In this document: piece by piece, positions 1 through 17,820 of the stretch
Position numbering within the stretch: position 1 is the first letter of the stretch
How the letters are laid out: each line of letters opens with the position of its first letter
Source: Roseiflexus castenholzii DSM 13941
GTDB taxonomy: Bacteria > Chloroflexota > Chloroflexia > Chloroflexales > Roseiflexaceae
Length of the DNA: 64,000 nt
Direction of reading: 5' to 3'
NCBI RefSeq assembly: GCF_000017805.1
Contig: NC_009767.1
Location: forward strand, 3,720,001-3,784,000
The notes under the pieces: model-generated
What the model was told of the DNA's origin: nothing
Database searches by the model: none
Seen by the model: only the letters and a program-made list of their open reading frames with translations
Position numbers and translations under genes: made by a program

Positions 1-676
1 CAGACGATCTATGACCGCTACGTGTTCTGGCGTCGCAACGGTACCTGGGAGCGCATCTTGCGCGCCCTGCAAGTCGAGCTCGACGCGCACGGCGAGATTG
101 ATTGGAGCTAGTTCAACGTCGACAGTACCGTCATTCGTGGGTCGCGCGCGGCGGCGGGTGCTCGTCGCGACGGCCTTTGACCCGGAGGAACCAGCCGACC
201 ATGCGCTTGGTCGCTCACGCGGTGGCTTCGGCGCCAAGATCCACCTGCTGTGCGATGGCAACGGCGTTCCGCTCAGCGCCTTCCTCTTGCCAGGACAGGC
301 GCACGAGTCCACACAATTCGAACCCCTCGTCGACAGCGTAGCGATTGCTCGCCGTGCCACCGGTCGTACCCGTACCCGCCCCACACGCATTGCTGCGGAC
401 CGCGCCTATCACGCGCAGCGAATCCGACAGTGGCTCCGTCAGCACGGCATCCAGGCGGTCATCCCGCCACGGAAGTCGAAGGGCAAGGTGCGACGCGGCC
501 GGCCCATCACCTACAACGCTATCCACTACCGCGCTCGCAATGCGATTGAACGCTGTGCGGGCTGGCTCAAGGAGTGTCGGTCGCTCGCCACGCGCTTCGA
601 GAAGCTCGCCGTCAACTATCTCCAGATCGTCAAGCTGGCCTTCATCGAGCGCTATCTGCGCCTTCTGGCGCCCTAA
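1..676 (+). pseudogene. IS5-family (IS427-like group) transposase, broken
   Basis: This is the right-hand part of an IS5-type insertion sequence whose left end lies before the window. The first part reads in frame 1 from base 1 (YDRYVFWRRNGTWERI, then NVDST with the first catalytic Asp). It is interrupted by TAG at 109-111, in DWS*FNVDS, where related elements carry Leu or Met. Around 150-180 the reading frame moves to frame 2, giving EEPADHALGRSRGGFGAK, AADRAYH (second Asp) and NAIERCAGWLKECR (catalytic Glu), and ends at TAA 674-676. Elements of this group normally use two overlapping frames joined by programmed frameshifting, so the frame change alone need not be a defect. The in-frame TAG makes it very likely inactive. 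Confidence 0.85.
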
Positions 677-695
677 CTTATTGTCAGACAGAGCC
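677..695 (+). repeat. candidate right terminal inverted repeat of the IS5-like element
   Basis: Directly after the transposase stop lies CTTATTGTCAGACAGAGCC. Its reverse complement (GGCTCTGTCTGACAATAAG) has the look of an IS5-group terminal repeat. The left end is outside the window, so pairing cannot be tested. Confidence 0.4.
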
Positions 696-712
696 TAGCC
701 CAGAGGGCAGGA

Positions 713-970
713 ATGGATACCATGTTTGGATTGACGATTTCTCTCAGACGCAGCTGCGACAGTTTACAGCGGATTGCCGACAAGCAGATGCCGGTTCGCG
801 AAGTGGCGGACTGGGAGAAGCGTCGCAACCAGGCGGCGATCAAGGTGATATGGCAGTTCACCACCACCGATGCTCGCATCAAGATCAGGCGACTCTATCC
901 GGTTAAAAGAGCAGGGTCTAACCTGACGAGACAATGGGCCGCCGTGCTGGCCCGGCGCGAAAAGGGGTGA
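713..970 (+). pseudogene. IS630-family transposase C-terminal fragment
   Basis: The short frame encodes DWEKRRNQAAIKVIWQF followed by TTTDARIKIRRLYP. This matches the C-terminal end of IS630-type transposases, where a W(Q/R)FTT.DARIKL..LYP pattern is conserved. The catalytic DDE core, which should lie upstream, is missing, and the IS5-like element ends just before it. It is therefore a 3' remnant, perhaps truncated by the neighbouring insertion. The tail after LYP (VKRAGSNLTRQWAAVLARREKG) is probably read-through into flanking DNA. Confidence 0.65.
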
Positions 971-1091
971 TCCGCGCTGCCGGCTCTTGGGTGACGCCTG
1001 CCGCGACAGTATCCGCAGCAAAGCAGATGTGGAAGGGCAGGTATAGCCCGGCGGGGAAGCATTCTCAAATGCTGCCTGTCATCCTTGCCGC

Positions 1092-1121
1092 TTTACAACA
1101 ATAGAGATTTAGGCATATAAT
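1092..1121 (+). promoter_or_regulatory. sigma-70-type promoter for the first CSLREA gene
   Basis: A -35 box TTTACA (1092-1097, five of six consensus bases) is followed after 18 bases by a perfect -10 box TATAAT (1116-1121). Transcription would start near 1128, giving a leader of about 70 bases before the ATG at 1198. Confidence 0.65.
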
Positions 1122-1197
1122 TTGCCCAGATCAAACATACCTCTGCTGGTCAAATAATCTGCACCCATGAGATACACACCGCTCAAGAAGTCTGGCG

Positions 1198-3351
1198 ATG
1201 AGCAACATTCTCTTCCGTCTTTTTTCTGTTTGCTCGATCCTGGCGGCGCTGCTTGCAGCGCAGCGCGCCCACCCGGCCTATGCGGCGAGCTACGTCGTCA
1301 ACTCGCTGGCGGACAACACCACCAACGACGCCTTCTGCACCCTGCGCGAAGCGATCCTGGCAGCGAACGACGCGGCTGCCAATGATTGCGGCGCAGGCAG
1401 CGGCGGCGACGACACCATCACCTTCAGCGTGAGCGGGACGATTGTGCTTGGCTCGACCCTGCCCGCCATCGTCTCCGGGCAGGGCAAGCTGACCATTGAC
1501 GGCGGGGGCGGCATCACCGTCAGCGGGAACAACAGCGTGCGGGTGATGGTCGTCAACAGCGGCGCCGACCTCACCCTGCGCAACATCACCATCGCCAACG
1601 GATCGATCGGCGGCTTCGGCGGCGGCATCTACAACAACGGCGGCACGCTGACGGTCATCAACAGCACCTTCTCCGCCAACAGCGCCTCCGGCCCCTGGGG
1701 CGGCGGCGGCGGCATCTACAACGCCAGCGGCGGCACGCTGACGGTGACCAACAGCACCTTCTCGGGCAACAGCGCCAGCGGCCCCTTCGGCGGCGGCGGC
1801 ATCTTCAACGCCGGCACGCTGACGGTGACCAACAGCACCTTCTCCGCCAACAGCGCCGGCTTCGGCGGCGGCATCTACAACGGCGGCACGCTGACGGTGA
1901 CCAACAGCACCTTCTCCAACAACAGCGCCAGCGGCACAGGCGGCGGCATCTTCAACGATGGCGGCGCCACGCTGACGCTCAAGAACACCATCATCGCCAA
2001 CAGCACCAGCGGCGGGGATTGCATAAATGCCGGAACGGTAGACACCACCAACTCGATCAACAACCTCATCAAAGACACCGGGGCCAACGCCTGCGGCCTG
2101 ACGCACGGCACGAACGGCAACATCATCGGCTCCGACCCCGACCTGGGCGCGCTGACCGGCTCGCCGGCCTACTTCCCGCTGCTGCCCGGCAGCCCGGCCA
2201 TTGACAAAGGCGATAACGCCACCTGCGCCGCCGCGCCGGTTAATAACCAGTCGCAAAACGGCGTGACGCGCCCGCAGGATGGAGACGGCAACAACACAGC
2301 GGTCTGCGACATCGGCTCCTACGAACGCACCCTTCAGCCTGCCGCCTATGTGGTCAACACGCTGAACGACAATGTGACAGCCGGCGACGGCCAGTGCAGC
2401 CTGCGCGAAGCGATCCTGGCGGCGAACAACGACTCTGCCTACAACAGCCTGAGCGGTTGCGGGGCTGCCAGCAGCCTGGACGACACCATCACCTTCAGCG
2501 TGAGCGGGACGATTGTGCTTGGTTCGACCCTGCCTGCCATCGTCAGCGGGCAGGGCACGTTGACCATTGACGGCGGGGGCAGCATCACCGTCAGCGGGAA
2601 CAACAGCGTGCGGGTGATGGTCGTCAACAGCGGCGCCGACCTCACCCTGCGCAACATCACCATCGCCAACGGATCGAGCGGCGGCTTCGGCGGCGGCATC
2701 TACAACAACGGTGGCACGCTGACGGTTGAGAGCAGCACCTTCTCCGCCAACAGCGCCGGCTTCGGCGGCGGCATCTTCAACGCCAGCGGCGGCACGCTGA
2801 CGGTGACCAACAGCACCTTCTCCAACAACAGCGCCACCTTAGGCGGCTTCGGCGGCGGCATCTTCAACGCCGGCACGCTGACGGTGACCAACAGCACCTT
2901 CTCGGGCAACAGCGCCAGCGGCATAGGCGGCGGCATCTTCAACGATGGCGGCGGCACGCTGACGCTCAAGAACACCATCATCGCCAACAGCACCAGCGGC
3001 GGGGATTGCATAAATGCCGGAACTGTCACCACCGACTCGATCAACAACCTCATCGAAGGCACCGGGGGCAATGCCTGCGGCCTGACGAACGGCACGAACG
3101 GCAACATCATCGGCTCCGACCCCAACCTGGGCGCGCTGACCGGCTCCCCGGCCTACTACCCTCTCAACGTGGGCAGCCCGGCCATTGACGCCGGTGACAA
3201 CGCCACCTGCGCCGCCATGCCGGTCAACAACCAATCCCAAAACGGCGTGACCCGCCCGGTGGATGGCGATATGAACGGGGTGGCGGTCTGCGACATTGGC
3301 GCGTATGAACGGCCACTCGTCAAAGTCTACCTGCCCCTGATTGCGCGGTGA
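1198..3351 (+). CDS. secreted CSLREA-domain parallel beta-helix protein, two modules
   Basis: A 717-residue predicted exported protein of unknown substrate. The N-terminus is a signal peptide (hydrophobic CSILAALLAAQ, then a likely cut after HPAYA). Two tandem modules follow, each opening with the CSLREA signature (CTLREAILAAN near residue 50; CSLREAILAANN near 402). Each continues as Gly/Asn-rich repeats of the type LTVTNSTFSANSA..GGGIYN, the pattern of right-handed beta-helix coils, and each module ends with a VCDIG(S/A)YER block. The last residues are KVYLPLIAR, a tail common on exported Chloroflexota proteins. The ATG at 1198 is chosen because it precedes the signal peptide directly; the Shine-Dalgarno sequence is weak (AAGAAG). 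A surface or adhesin-like role is inference from the fold. Confidence 0.8.
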   Translation: MSNILFRLFSVCSILAALLAAQRAHPAYAASYVVNSLADNTTNDAFCTLREAILAANDAAANDCGAGSGGDDTITFSVSGTIVLGSTLPAIVSGQGKLTIDGGGGITVSGNNSVRVMVVNSGADLTLRNITIANGSIGGFGGGIYNNGGTLTVINSTFSANSASGPWGGGGGIYNASGGTLTVTNSTFSGNSASGPFGGGGIFNAGTLTVTNSTFSANSAGFGGGIYNGGTLTVTNSTFSNNSASGTGGGIFNDGGATLTLKNTIIANSTSGGDCINAGTVDTTNSINNLIKDTGANACGLTHGTNGNIIGSDPDLGALTGSPAYFPLLPGSPAIDKGDNATCAAAPVNNQSQNGVTRPQDGDGNNTAVCDIGSYERTLQPAAYVVNTLNDNVTAGDGQCSLREAILAANNDSAYNSLSGCGAASSLDDTITFSVSGTIVLGSTLPAIVSGQGTLTIDGGGSITVSGNNSVRVMVVNSGADLTLRNITIANGSSGGFGGGIYNNGGTLTVESSTFSANSAGFGGGIFNASGGTLTVTNSTFSNNSATLGGFGGGIFNAGTLTVTNSTFSGNSASGIGGGIFNDGGGTLTLKNTIIANSTSGGDCINAGTVTTDSINNLIEGTGGNACGLTNGTNGNIIGSDPNLGALTGSPAYYPLNVGSPAIDAGDNATCAAMPVNNQSQNGVTRPVDGDMNGVAVCDIGAYERPLVKVYLPLIAR

Positions 3352-3487
3352 GCGATGGGGCGCGAGATGGGTCTCGCACCGGCTCAGGAGCGTTCGCTGG
3401 GACAGAGATTGTGATTTTCAACCCATCGCATCATTTCTTGCGGAGGTCAAAACCATGAACGCCAGCCTCACTCTTCGTCTGCTCTCT
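3199..3487 (+). repeat. 289-bp direct repeat, copy 1
   Basis: It covers the 3' end of the first CSLREA gene, the intergenic leader and the first 11 codons of the next gene. By eye it is identical to 4541-4829, offset by exactly 1342 bp. This marks a recent tandem duplication. Confidence 0.85.
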
Positions 3488-4693
3488 ACGTTGCTGCTGG
3501 CGGCGCTGCTTGCGGCGCCGGGCGCGCGGCCGGCCTACGCGGCAGGGTATGTGGTCAACTCGCTGGCGGATAACACCAGCAACGACAGCCAGTGCACCCT
3601 GCGCGAAGCGATTCAAGAAGCCAACAACGGCACGGACACCGACTGCCCCGGCTCGCCGAGCAACGCCAACGACACCATCACCTTCAGCGTGAGCGGGACG
3701 ATTACGCTCAGCTCGCCCCTGCCCGCCATCGTCTCTGGGCAGGGCGCGTTGACCATTGACGGCGGGGGCAGCATCACCGTCAGCGGGAACAACAGCGTGC
3801 GGGTGATGGTCGTCAACAGCGGCGCCGACCTCACCCTGCGCAACATCACCATCGCCAACGGATCAAGCGGCTCCGGCGGCGGCATCTACAACGCCGGCAC
3901 GCTGACGGTGACCAACAGCACCTTCTCCAGCAACAGCGCCATCTTCGGCGGCGGCATCTACAACGCCAGCGGCGGCACACTGACGGTGACCAACAGCACC
4001 TTCTCCAGCAACAGCGCCGACTTCGGCGGCGGCGGCGGCATTTACAACGCCGGCGGCGGCGCGCTGACGGTGACCAACAGCACCTTCTCCAGCAACAGCG
4101 CCGACTCAGACGGCGGCGGCGGCATTTACAACGCCGGCGGCGGCGCGCTGACGGTGACCAACAGCACCTTCTCCAACAACAGCGCCGACGGCGGCGGCGG
4201 CGGCATCGCCAACGCCGGCACGCTGACGGTGACCAACAGCACCTTCTCGGGCAGCAGCGCCAGCGGCCCCTTCGGCGGCGGCGGCATCCGCAACGCCGGC
4301 ACGCTGACGCTCAAGAACACCCTCATCGCCAACAGCACCAACGGGGATTGCACAAATTTCGGAACTGTCACCACCGACTCCATCAACAACCTCATCGAAA
4401 ACAGCGGCAGCAATGCCTGCGGCCTGACGAACGGCACGAACGGCAACATCATCGGCTCCGACCCGGACCTCGGCGCGCTGACCGGCTCCCCGGCCTACTT
4501 CCCGCTGCTGCCCGGCAGCCCGGCCATTGACAAAGGCGATAACGCCACCTGCGCCGCCATGCCGGTCAACAACCAATCCCAAAACGGCGTGACCCGCCCG
4601 GTGGATGGCGATATGAACGGGGTGGCGGTCTGCGACATTGGCGCGTATGAACGGCCACTCGTCAAAGTCTACCTGCCCCTGATTGCGCGGTGA
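3455..4693 (+). CDS. secreted CSLREA-domain parallel beta-helix protein, one module
   Basis: A 412-residue paralog of the preceding gene. It has a signal peptide (LLSTLLLAALLAAPGARPAYA), one CSLREA signature (CTLREAIQEANN), about six TVTNSTFS...GGGI beta-helix coils, an AVCDIGAYERP closing block and the same KVYLPLIAR tail. The start at 3455 is supported by a clean Shine-Dalgarno sequence (GGAGG at 3442-3446) and the signal peptide; a longer reading frame from 3341 overlaps the previous gene and is not credible. The gene sits 103 bp downstream of its paralog and shares its 3' end nearly base for base, so copies have been exchanged or duplicated recently. No catalytic residues are recognised; a structural surface protein is the simplest reading. 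Confidence 0.8.
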   Translation: MNASLTLRLLSTLLLAALLAAPGARPAYAAGYVVNSLADNTSNDSQCTLREAIQEANNGTDTDCPGSPSNANDTITFSVSGTITLSSPLPAIVSGQGALTIDGGGSITVSGNNSVRVMVVNSGADLTLRNITIANGSSGSGGGIYNAGTLTVTNSTFSSNSAIFGGGIYNASGGTLTVTNSTFSSNSADFGGGGGIYNAGGGALTVTNSTFSSNSADSDGGGGIYNAGGGALTVTNSTFSNNSADGGGGGIANAGTLTVTNSTFSGSSASGPFGGGGIRNAGTLTLKNTLIANSTNGDCTNFGTVTTDSINNLIENSGSNACGLTNGTNGNIIGSDPDLGALTGSPAYFPLLPGSPAIDKGDNATCAAMPVNNQSQNGVTRPVDGDMNGVAVCDIGAYERPLVKVYLPLIAR

Positions 4694-4829
4694 GCGATGG
4701 GGCGCGAGATGGGTCTCGCACCGGCTCAGGAGCGTTCGCTGGGACAGAGATTGTGATTTTCAACCCATCGCATCATTTCTTGCGGAGGTCAAAACCATGA
4801 ACGCCAGCCTCACTCTTCGTCTGCTCTCT
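4541..4829 (+). repeat. 289-bp direct repeat, copy 2
   Basis: Second copy of 3199-3487. It ends abruptly after codon 11 of a third signal-peptide start (bases CTGCTCTCT), where the sequence jumps into unrelated NmrA-like DNA. The break is a recombination junction. Confidence 0.85.
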
Positions 4830-5300
4830 GCTTGCAGCGCCGCCGCCCATATCCGCATCCTGGTACGGACAAACTCTCCCTACCAACCGTTGATTGAGGC
4901 AGGGGCGCAGCCGGTCGATGGTGAGGGAAACGACTCGCTATCGCCGGCGCTTGCCTTCGCAGGAATCGACACCGTGATCACACTGTGATCACAATCGCTC
5001 CCGCAGTCCAGCGCGGCGGAGACGATACCATCGAGTCCGTCGATCTGACCGGCAACCAGAGTCTGATTGATGCGGTCGCGCCGGCGGGTGTGAGGCAGAT
5101 CATCTTTGTCTCGACCATCGCCAGCGACCCGAAGAGTCCAGCGCCAATCTTCCGGGCAAAGGGGGCGGCGGAAGCCCGTCTGCGGGAAAGCGGCAACGGC
5201 ACGCCTGCCCGCTTGAGCGTCCTGGTCAGTGCGGCGACGGATGGGATTGGTCGCCGCATCATCGTCGGCATGACCGCAATCATCAAAGACAGGTTCACGA
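4797..5300 (+). pseudogene. chimera: truncated CSLREA start joined to a broken NmrA/SDR-like gene
   Basis: The first 11 codons (4797-4829) with their GGAGG Shine-Dalgarno sequence copy the secreted paralog upstream. The frame then continues as HIRILVRTNSPYQPLIEAGA and ALAFAGIDTVIT, which is the early part of an atypical short-chain dehydrogenase of the NmrA/NAD(P)H-binding type without its nucleotide-binding loop. An 11-bp duplication (GTGATCACACT at 4974-4984) breaks the frame and gives a stop at 4986-4988. Homology resumes in the next frame (QRGGDDTIESVD, GVRQIIFVSTIASDP, FRAKGAAEARLRESG) and fades after about 5230. It lacks both N-terminal Rossmann motif and C-terminus, so it is not functional. 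Confidence 0.65.
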
Positions 5301-6036
5301 TCCGCACGGTAGAATGCGTCTTGGAATGGGAGGAGATGGCAGGACTGAGAAGCTTGTCACATTGCGCCTGGAGCGTTTCGTCCTGTGGACCCGGCACGTT
5401 GACGCGCCGTCCATGGTCAGGGGTGCGTGGTTTCTTTGCTCGCATCATGCCCCGCATATACGCGCTTGTGGGTCGAAATGTCCAGGGTATGTCGCCTTAA
5501 GGTATGAGCAATGCTCATAACCCTTATTCCCCGACCTCGCGCTCCCACTCTTCACCTGCCTGTCTGCCCGCTCATCAGCTCACCTGCATCTTTCCCACCT
5601 TCGACCTGCAACCTTCGCATCTGCAACGGGGCAATATGCCCCCTCTGCGGGCGCGCCAGCGCCACGCCCCTACCTTTTTGTAACCTTCCCACGTTCAACG
5701 TGCAACCTTCCACGGGCAATATGCCCCCTGTGCGGGCGCGCCAGCGCCACGCCCCTGCTGGTAACTTTCCCCTGCAACCTGCAACCGTCTTACCACTCAC
5801 TGCATCCCAATTTCCGTCCACGATCGCGGTCTTTTGACCACAAGAGAAGGTTGCAATCTTTGGCAGTTTATGTAAGAATAGAAGGTGACGACGATCAGCA
5901 GCAACCCATCTTTCACCTTTTTCCGCATCTCAGCATCCAGACGCAGCGCCGAGTCTTTCACGAGCGGTACAGGGCGCACTCTTAACCTGGAGAATCGCTC
6001 ACAACCGACATCCGGCAATGGCGCCTGTCAGGTGAT
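5301..6036. other. non-coding stretch with a 43-bp direct repeat
   Basis: No convincing gene is seen here. Two 43-bp copies beginning GGGCAATATGCCCCCT lie at 5629-5671 and 5714-5756 (offset 85 bp, one mismatch seen). They are embedded in C-rich text of the CCTTCCACCTTCAAC kind that also appears near 32.1 kb. The reading frames crossing it have no recognisable protein features. Confidence 0.55.
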
Positions 6037-6585
6037 TCATGGCGCTGCGGCAACATACAAAACGCTGATCGTTCGTCGGTTTGCGCCACGGCACAGGGCG
6101 ACACCATCGCCGGCAAGCATGCTCTGCCAGAAGTCCTGGTGGCGCCAGTTCGGTCGCAGCGTCGCTTCGATGATGAGGAAACGCGGGTAGCCAAACGTCG
6201 GATCGTACCTGGCGTACACGCGAAGGTGCGTTTCACATGCGCACCCGCGCACGCCACACACCGGCGTGATGGTTCCATCGCCGTCGGCGACAAGAAACAA
6301 CGTCTCGATCGTGCGCGCGCGGAGATTGCAACTGTCGCGATAACTGCCGGTGATCTGTCCCCGACGCACCACCACGTCGTAGGTGCAGTCGCCATCTTCC
6401 ACCACCAACCGGTAGTCGCGGAAGGGGCGTTGTTCCCACAAGGCGCGGGCATTGAAGCGTTCACGCTGGCGGTTCAGTCGTTCCTGTTCACCAGCGCCGA
6501 TCCAGGCGCCGATAGCAACACACGCGATCAAAAGGATCGTAAAACCGGCAGCGAGATACAAGGCGATATGCTTCTTCATCATCAT
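6037..6585 (-). CDS. membrane-anchored DUF6174-like protein
   Basis: A 182-residue protein. Residues 4-27 form one N-terminal hydrophobic helix (KKHIALYLAAGFTILLIAC, then VAIGAWIG), either a membrane anchor or a signal peptide. The exported part has FRDYRLVVE...CTYDVVVRRGQI and later YDPTFGYPRFLIIEA. These match the general pattern of the DUF6174 family (NY.y.V..C.......V.VR.G.., and YDP.yGyP). Paired Cys in CGVRGCAC may form disulfides. Three ATGs lie in tandem at the start; the most upstream is used. A much longer reading frame runs on upstream, but it is antisense to the acyl-CoA dehydrogenase and is spurious. Function unknown. Confidence 0.6.
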   Translation of the reverse strand: MMMKKHIALYLAAGFTILLIACVAIGAWIGAGEQERLNRQRERFNARALWEQRPFRDYRLVVEDGDCTYDVVVRRGQITGSYRDSCNLRARTIETLFLVADGDGTITPVCGVRGCACETHLRVYARYDPTFGYPRFLIIEATLRPNWRHQDFWQSMLAGDGVALCRGANRRTISVLYVAAAP

Positions 6586-6750
6586 ATACCGCAGTGTATC
6601 GCAAAAGTTACAGACAGGTGAAGAGTTCTTTCCATACGATAGATAGTTCTTTCCTGCATGTCGCAGTGCGCATCGGTACAATCTGCAAGGATTTCCGTGA
6701 AGTCGGGTACAAGCATGTCCCATGCGGTACGTTGTGAGGAGGAGCCTGCA

Positions 6751-8388
6751 ATGACCACTCTGGATGTCGAGACGCTCGATATGGTTCTGTCGACGCTGCG
6801 CGAATACGCTGAACGGAAACTGACGCCTGAATATCTCCGCCATCTCGATCATAACGACGAATTCCCCGCTGAAGTGCTGAAAGACCTGTACGATCCCAAC
6901 AAACTTGGCATTCACCTGCTGTTCATTCCCGAAGAGTACGGCGGTTTGGGCGGCGGGGCATATGATATTTATCGTGTGTCGGAAGCGATGGCTGCCATCG
7001 ACCTTGGCATTGCGACCGGCGTTCTGGCGACGTTCCTCGGCACCGATCCGATCACCGTCGGCGGTACCGAGGAGCAGAAAAAATACTGGATGGGGCGCAT
7101 TGCCGAGGAAGGGTTGCTGGTGGCATACGGCGCCACCGAGCCGCAGGCCGGCTCCGACCTCGCAACGCTGACAACCAAAGCCGTGCCGGTGGTCGAGGAC
7201 GGCAAGGTGATCGGGTACAAGATCAGCGGGCGTAAGCAGTGGATCTCGAACGGCGGCGTCGCCAAAATCTATACGATCCTGGCGAACGCGCCCGGCGGCA
7301 TCTCCTGGTTTATCGTTGAGCACGACGCCCCCGGCTTCACCAAAGGCAAACCGGAAGACAAACATGGCATCCGCGCCTCGAATACCGCAGCGCTGTTCCT
7401 CGATGAAGTCTTCGTCCCTGCCGACCGGTTGGTTGGCGGCGTGGAAGGCAAAGGACTGGCGCAGGCAGCGGCAGTCTTCGGCTATACCCGCCTGATGGTT
7501 GGATCGTTTGGTCTTGGCGCCGGATGGGAGGCGATGCGCCGCGCCATTCGCTATGCGCAAACGCGCATTCAGGGTGGAAAGCCGCTCAGCCAGCAGCAGG
7601 GGCTGACGCATAAACTGATTGTGCCGAACGTTGCTCGCCTTGAAGCGGCGCGCCATTATATCGAGTGGGTCGCCGAAACGATCGATGGCGGCAATGATCA
7701 GCAGCAGACCGAAGGCGCAGTGGCGAAGTATATGGCGACGGAGGCAGGGAATAAGGCTGCCGAAGACGCCATTCAAGTCCACGGCGGGTATGGCTACACC
7801 AAAGAGTACATGGTCGAGAAGATCAAGCGCGATGTGCGCATTACCTGCATCTATGAGGGCACATCTGAGATCATGGAGTGGACGATTGCCCGCGACCGCT
7901 GGCAGTTCCATCTGAAGACGAAGGGCGCCTACTACCACGATTGGGCGGCGCGCGTTGAGCAGGTGCATCAGCGTGAACCGAACAATGGCGCGAATGTCGC
8001 GGCACTGGCGATGCATGCGCTGGCGAATGTGCTCGAGCGCGCGCGTATCGACCGCCTGACGCGCAATCAGCATATTCTGTTCCGCCTCGGCGAACTGATC
8101 GCCTGGGCTGAGACCGCAGCGATCTTCAGCGAACGGGTGAGCAGCAAGCCGACGGTCGCCTCTGGTCTTGATCTGCCGACTGAACAGGCGCTGGCGCGCA
8201 TTTTCGCGCGCATGGCCGCCTACAAGGTCGCCACCGACGGACTCGCCTGGTTGATCGGCGCCGGTCAGACCGACCCGAACCTGGCGAATACGCTCAACCT
8301 GCCCGCCATCTTTGCCGCACAGGCCGGGCAGATCGCAGATATGGATTTTGTCGCGGCGAAATTGGTCGAGGCATTCCCGGCAGCCTGA
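6751..8388 (+). CDS. acyl-CoA dehydrogenase (FAD) heading the polyketide/lipid locus
   Basis: A 545-residue member of the acyl-CoA dehydrogenase family, which introduces an alpha-beta double bond into acyl-CoA using FAD and an electron-transfer flavoprotein. Visible motifs are YGATEPQAGSDLA (FAD/substrate loop), KQWISNGG, the C-terminal helix AIQVHGGYGYTKEY, and IYEGTSEIMEW, whose Glu is the expected catalytic base. About 150 residues follow this core, more than in short/medium-chain enzymes and reminiscent of very-long-chain types. The start at 6751 has a strong Shine-Dalgarno sequence (GAGGAGG); the upstream extension to 6658 is unlikely. It ends 13 bp before the giant synthase and is probably co-transcribed. 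Its role there, such as oxidising the synthase product or a starter, is inferred from position only. Confidence 0.9.
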   Translation: MTTLDVETLDMVLSTLREYAERKLTPEYLRHLDHNDEFPAEVLKDLYDPNKLGIHLLFIPEEYGGLGGGAYDIYRVSEAMAAIDLGIATGVLATFLGTDPITVGGTEEQKKYWMGRIAEEGLLVAYGATEPQAGSDLATLTTKAVPVVEDGKVIGYKISGRKQWISNGGVAKIYTILANAPGGISWFIVEHDAPGFTKGKPEDKHGIRASNTAALFLDEVFVPADRLVGGVEGKGLAQAAAVFGYTRLMVGSFGLGAGWEAMRRAIRYAQTRIQGGKPLSQQQGLTHKLIVPNVARLEAARHYIEWVAETIDGGNDQQQTEGAVAKYMATEAGNKAAEDAIQVHGGYGYTKEYMVEKIKRDVRITCIYEGTSEIMEWTIARDRWQFHLKTKGAYYHDWAARVEQVHQREPNNGANVAALAMHALANVLERARIDRLTRNQHILFRLGELIAWAETAAIFSERVSSKPTVASGLDLPTEQALARIFARMAAYKVATDGLAWLIGAGQTDPNLANTLNLPAIFAAQAGQIADMDFVAAKLVEAFPAA

Positions 8389-8401
8389 AAGGGAGACGAC
8401 G

Positions 8402-17749
<9,348 letters not shown>

Positions 17750-17764
17750 TCTCATCCGATGCGG

Positions 17765-17799
17765 GGCGTCAGACGGATTCTCCGCCGCGTTCTGACGCC
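17765..17799 (+). other. inverted repeat between synthase and PPTase genes
   Basis: GGCGTCAGA (17765-17773) pairs with TCTGACGCC (17791-17799) around a 17-base spacer. It lies in the 71-bp gap between two co-directional genes and has no T-run after it, so mRNA processing or partial attenuation is more likely than full termination. Confidence 0.45.
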
Positions 17800-17820
17800 T
17801 CGCCATTCAGGTTGTGCCAC

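Noticed and set aside
1183..2256. 357-aa minus-strand frame opposite the first CSLREA gene
   Set aside because: Gly/Ala/Val/Asp-rich antisense of the beta-helix repeats.
4974..4993. CRP-like operator (TGTGATCACA)
   Set aside because: It lies inside a degraded coding sequence and arises from a duplication, with no promoter next to it.
5301..5500. Continuation of the NmrA-like frame to 5500 and overlapping frames
   Set aside because: Similarity to the family stops before 5300; the remainder has no recognisable pattern in any frame.
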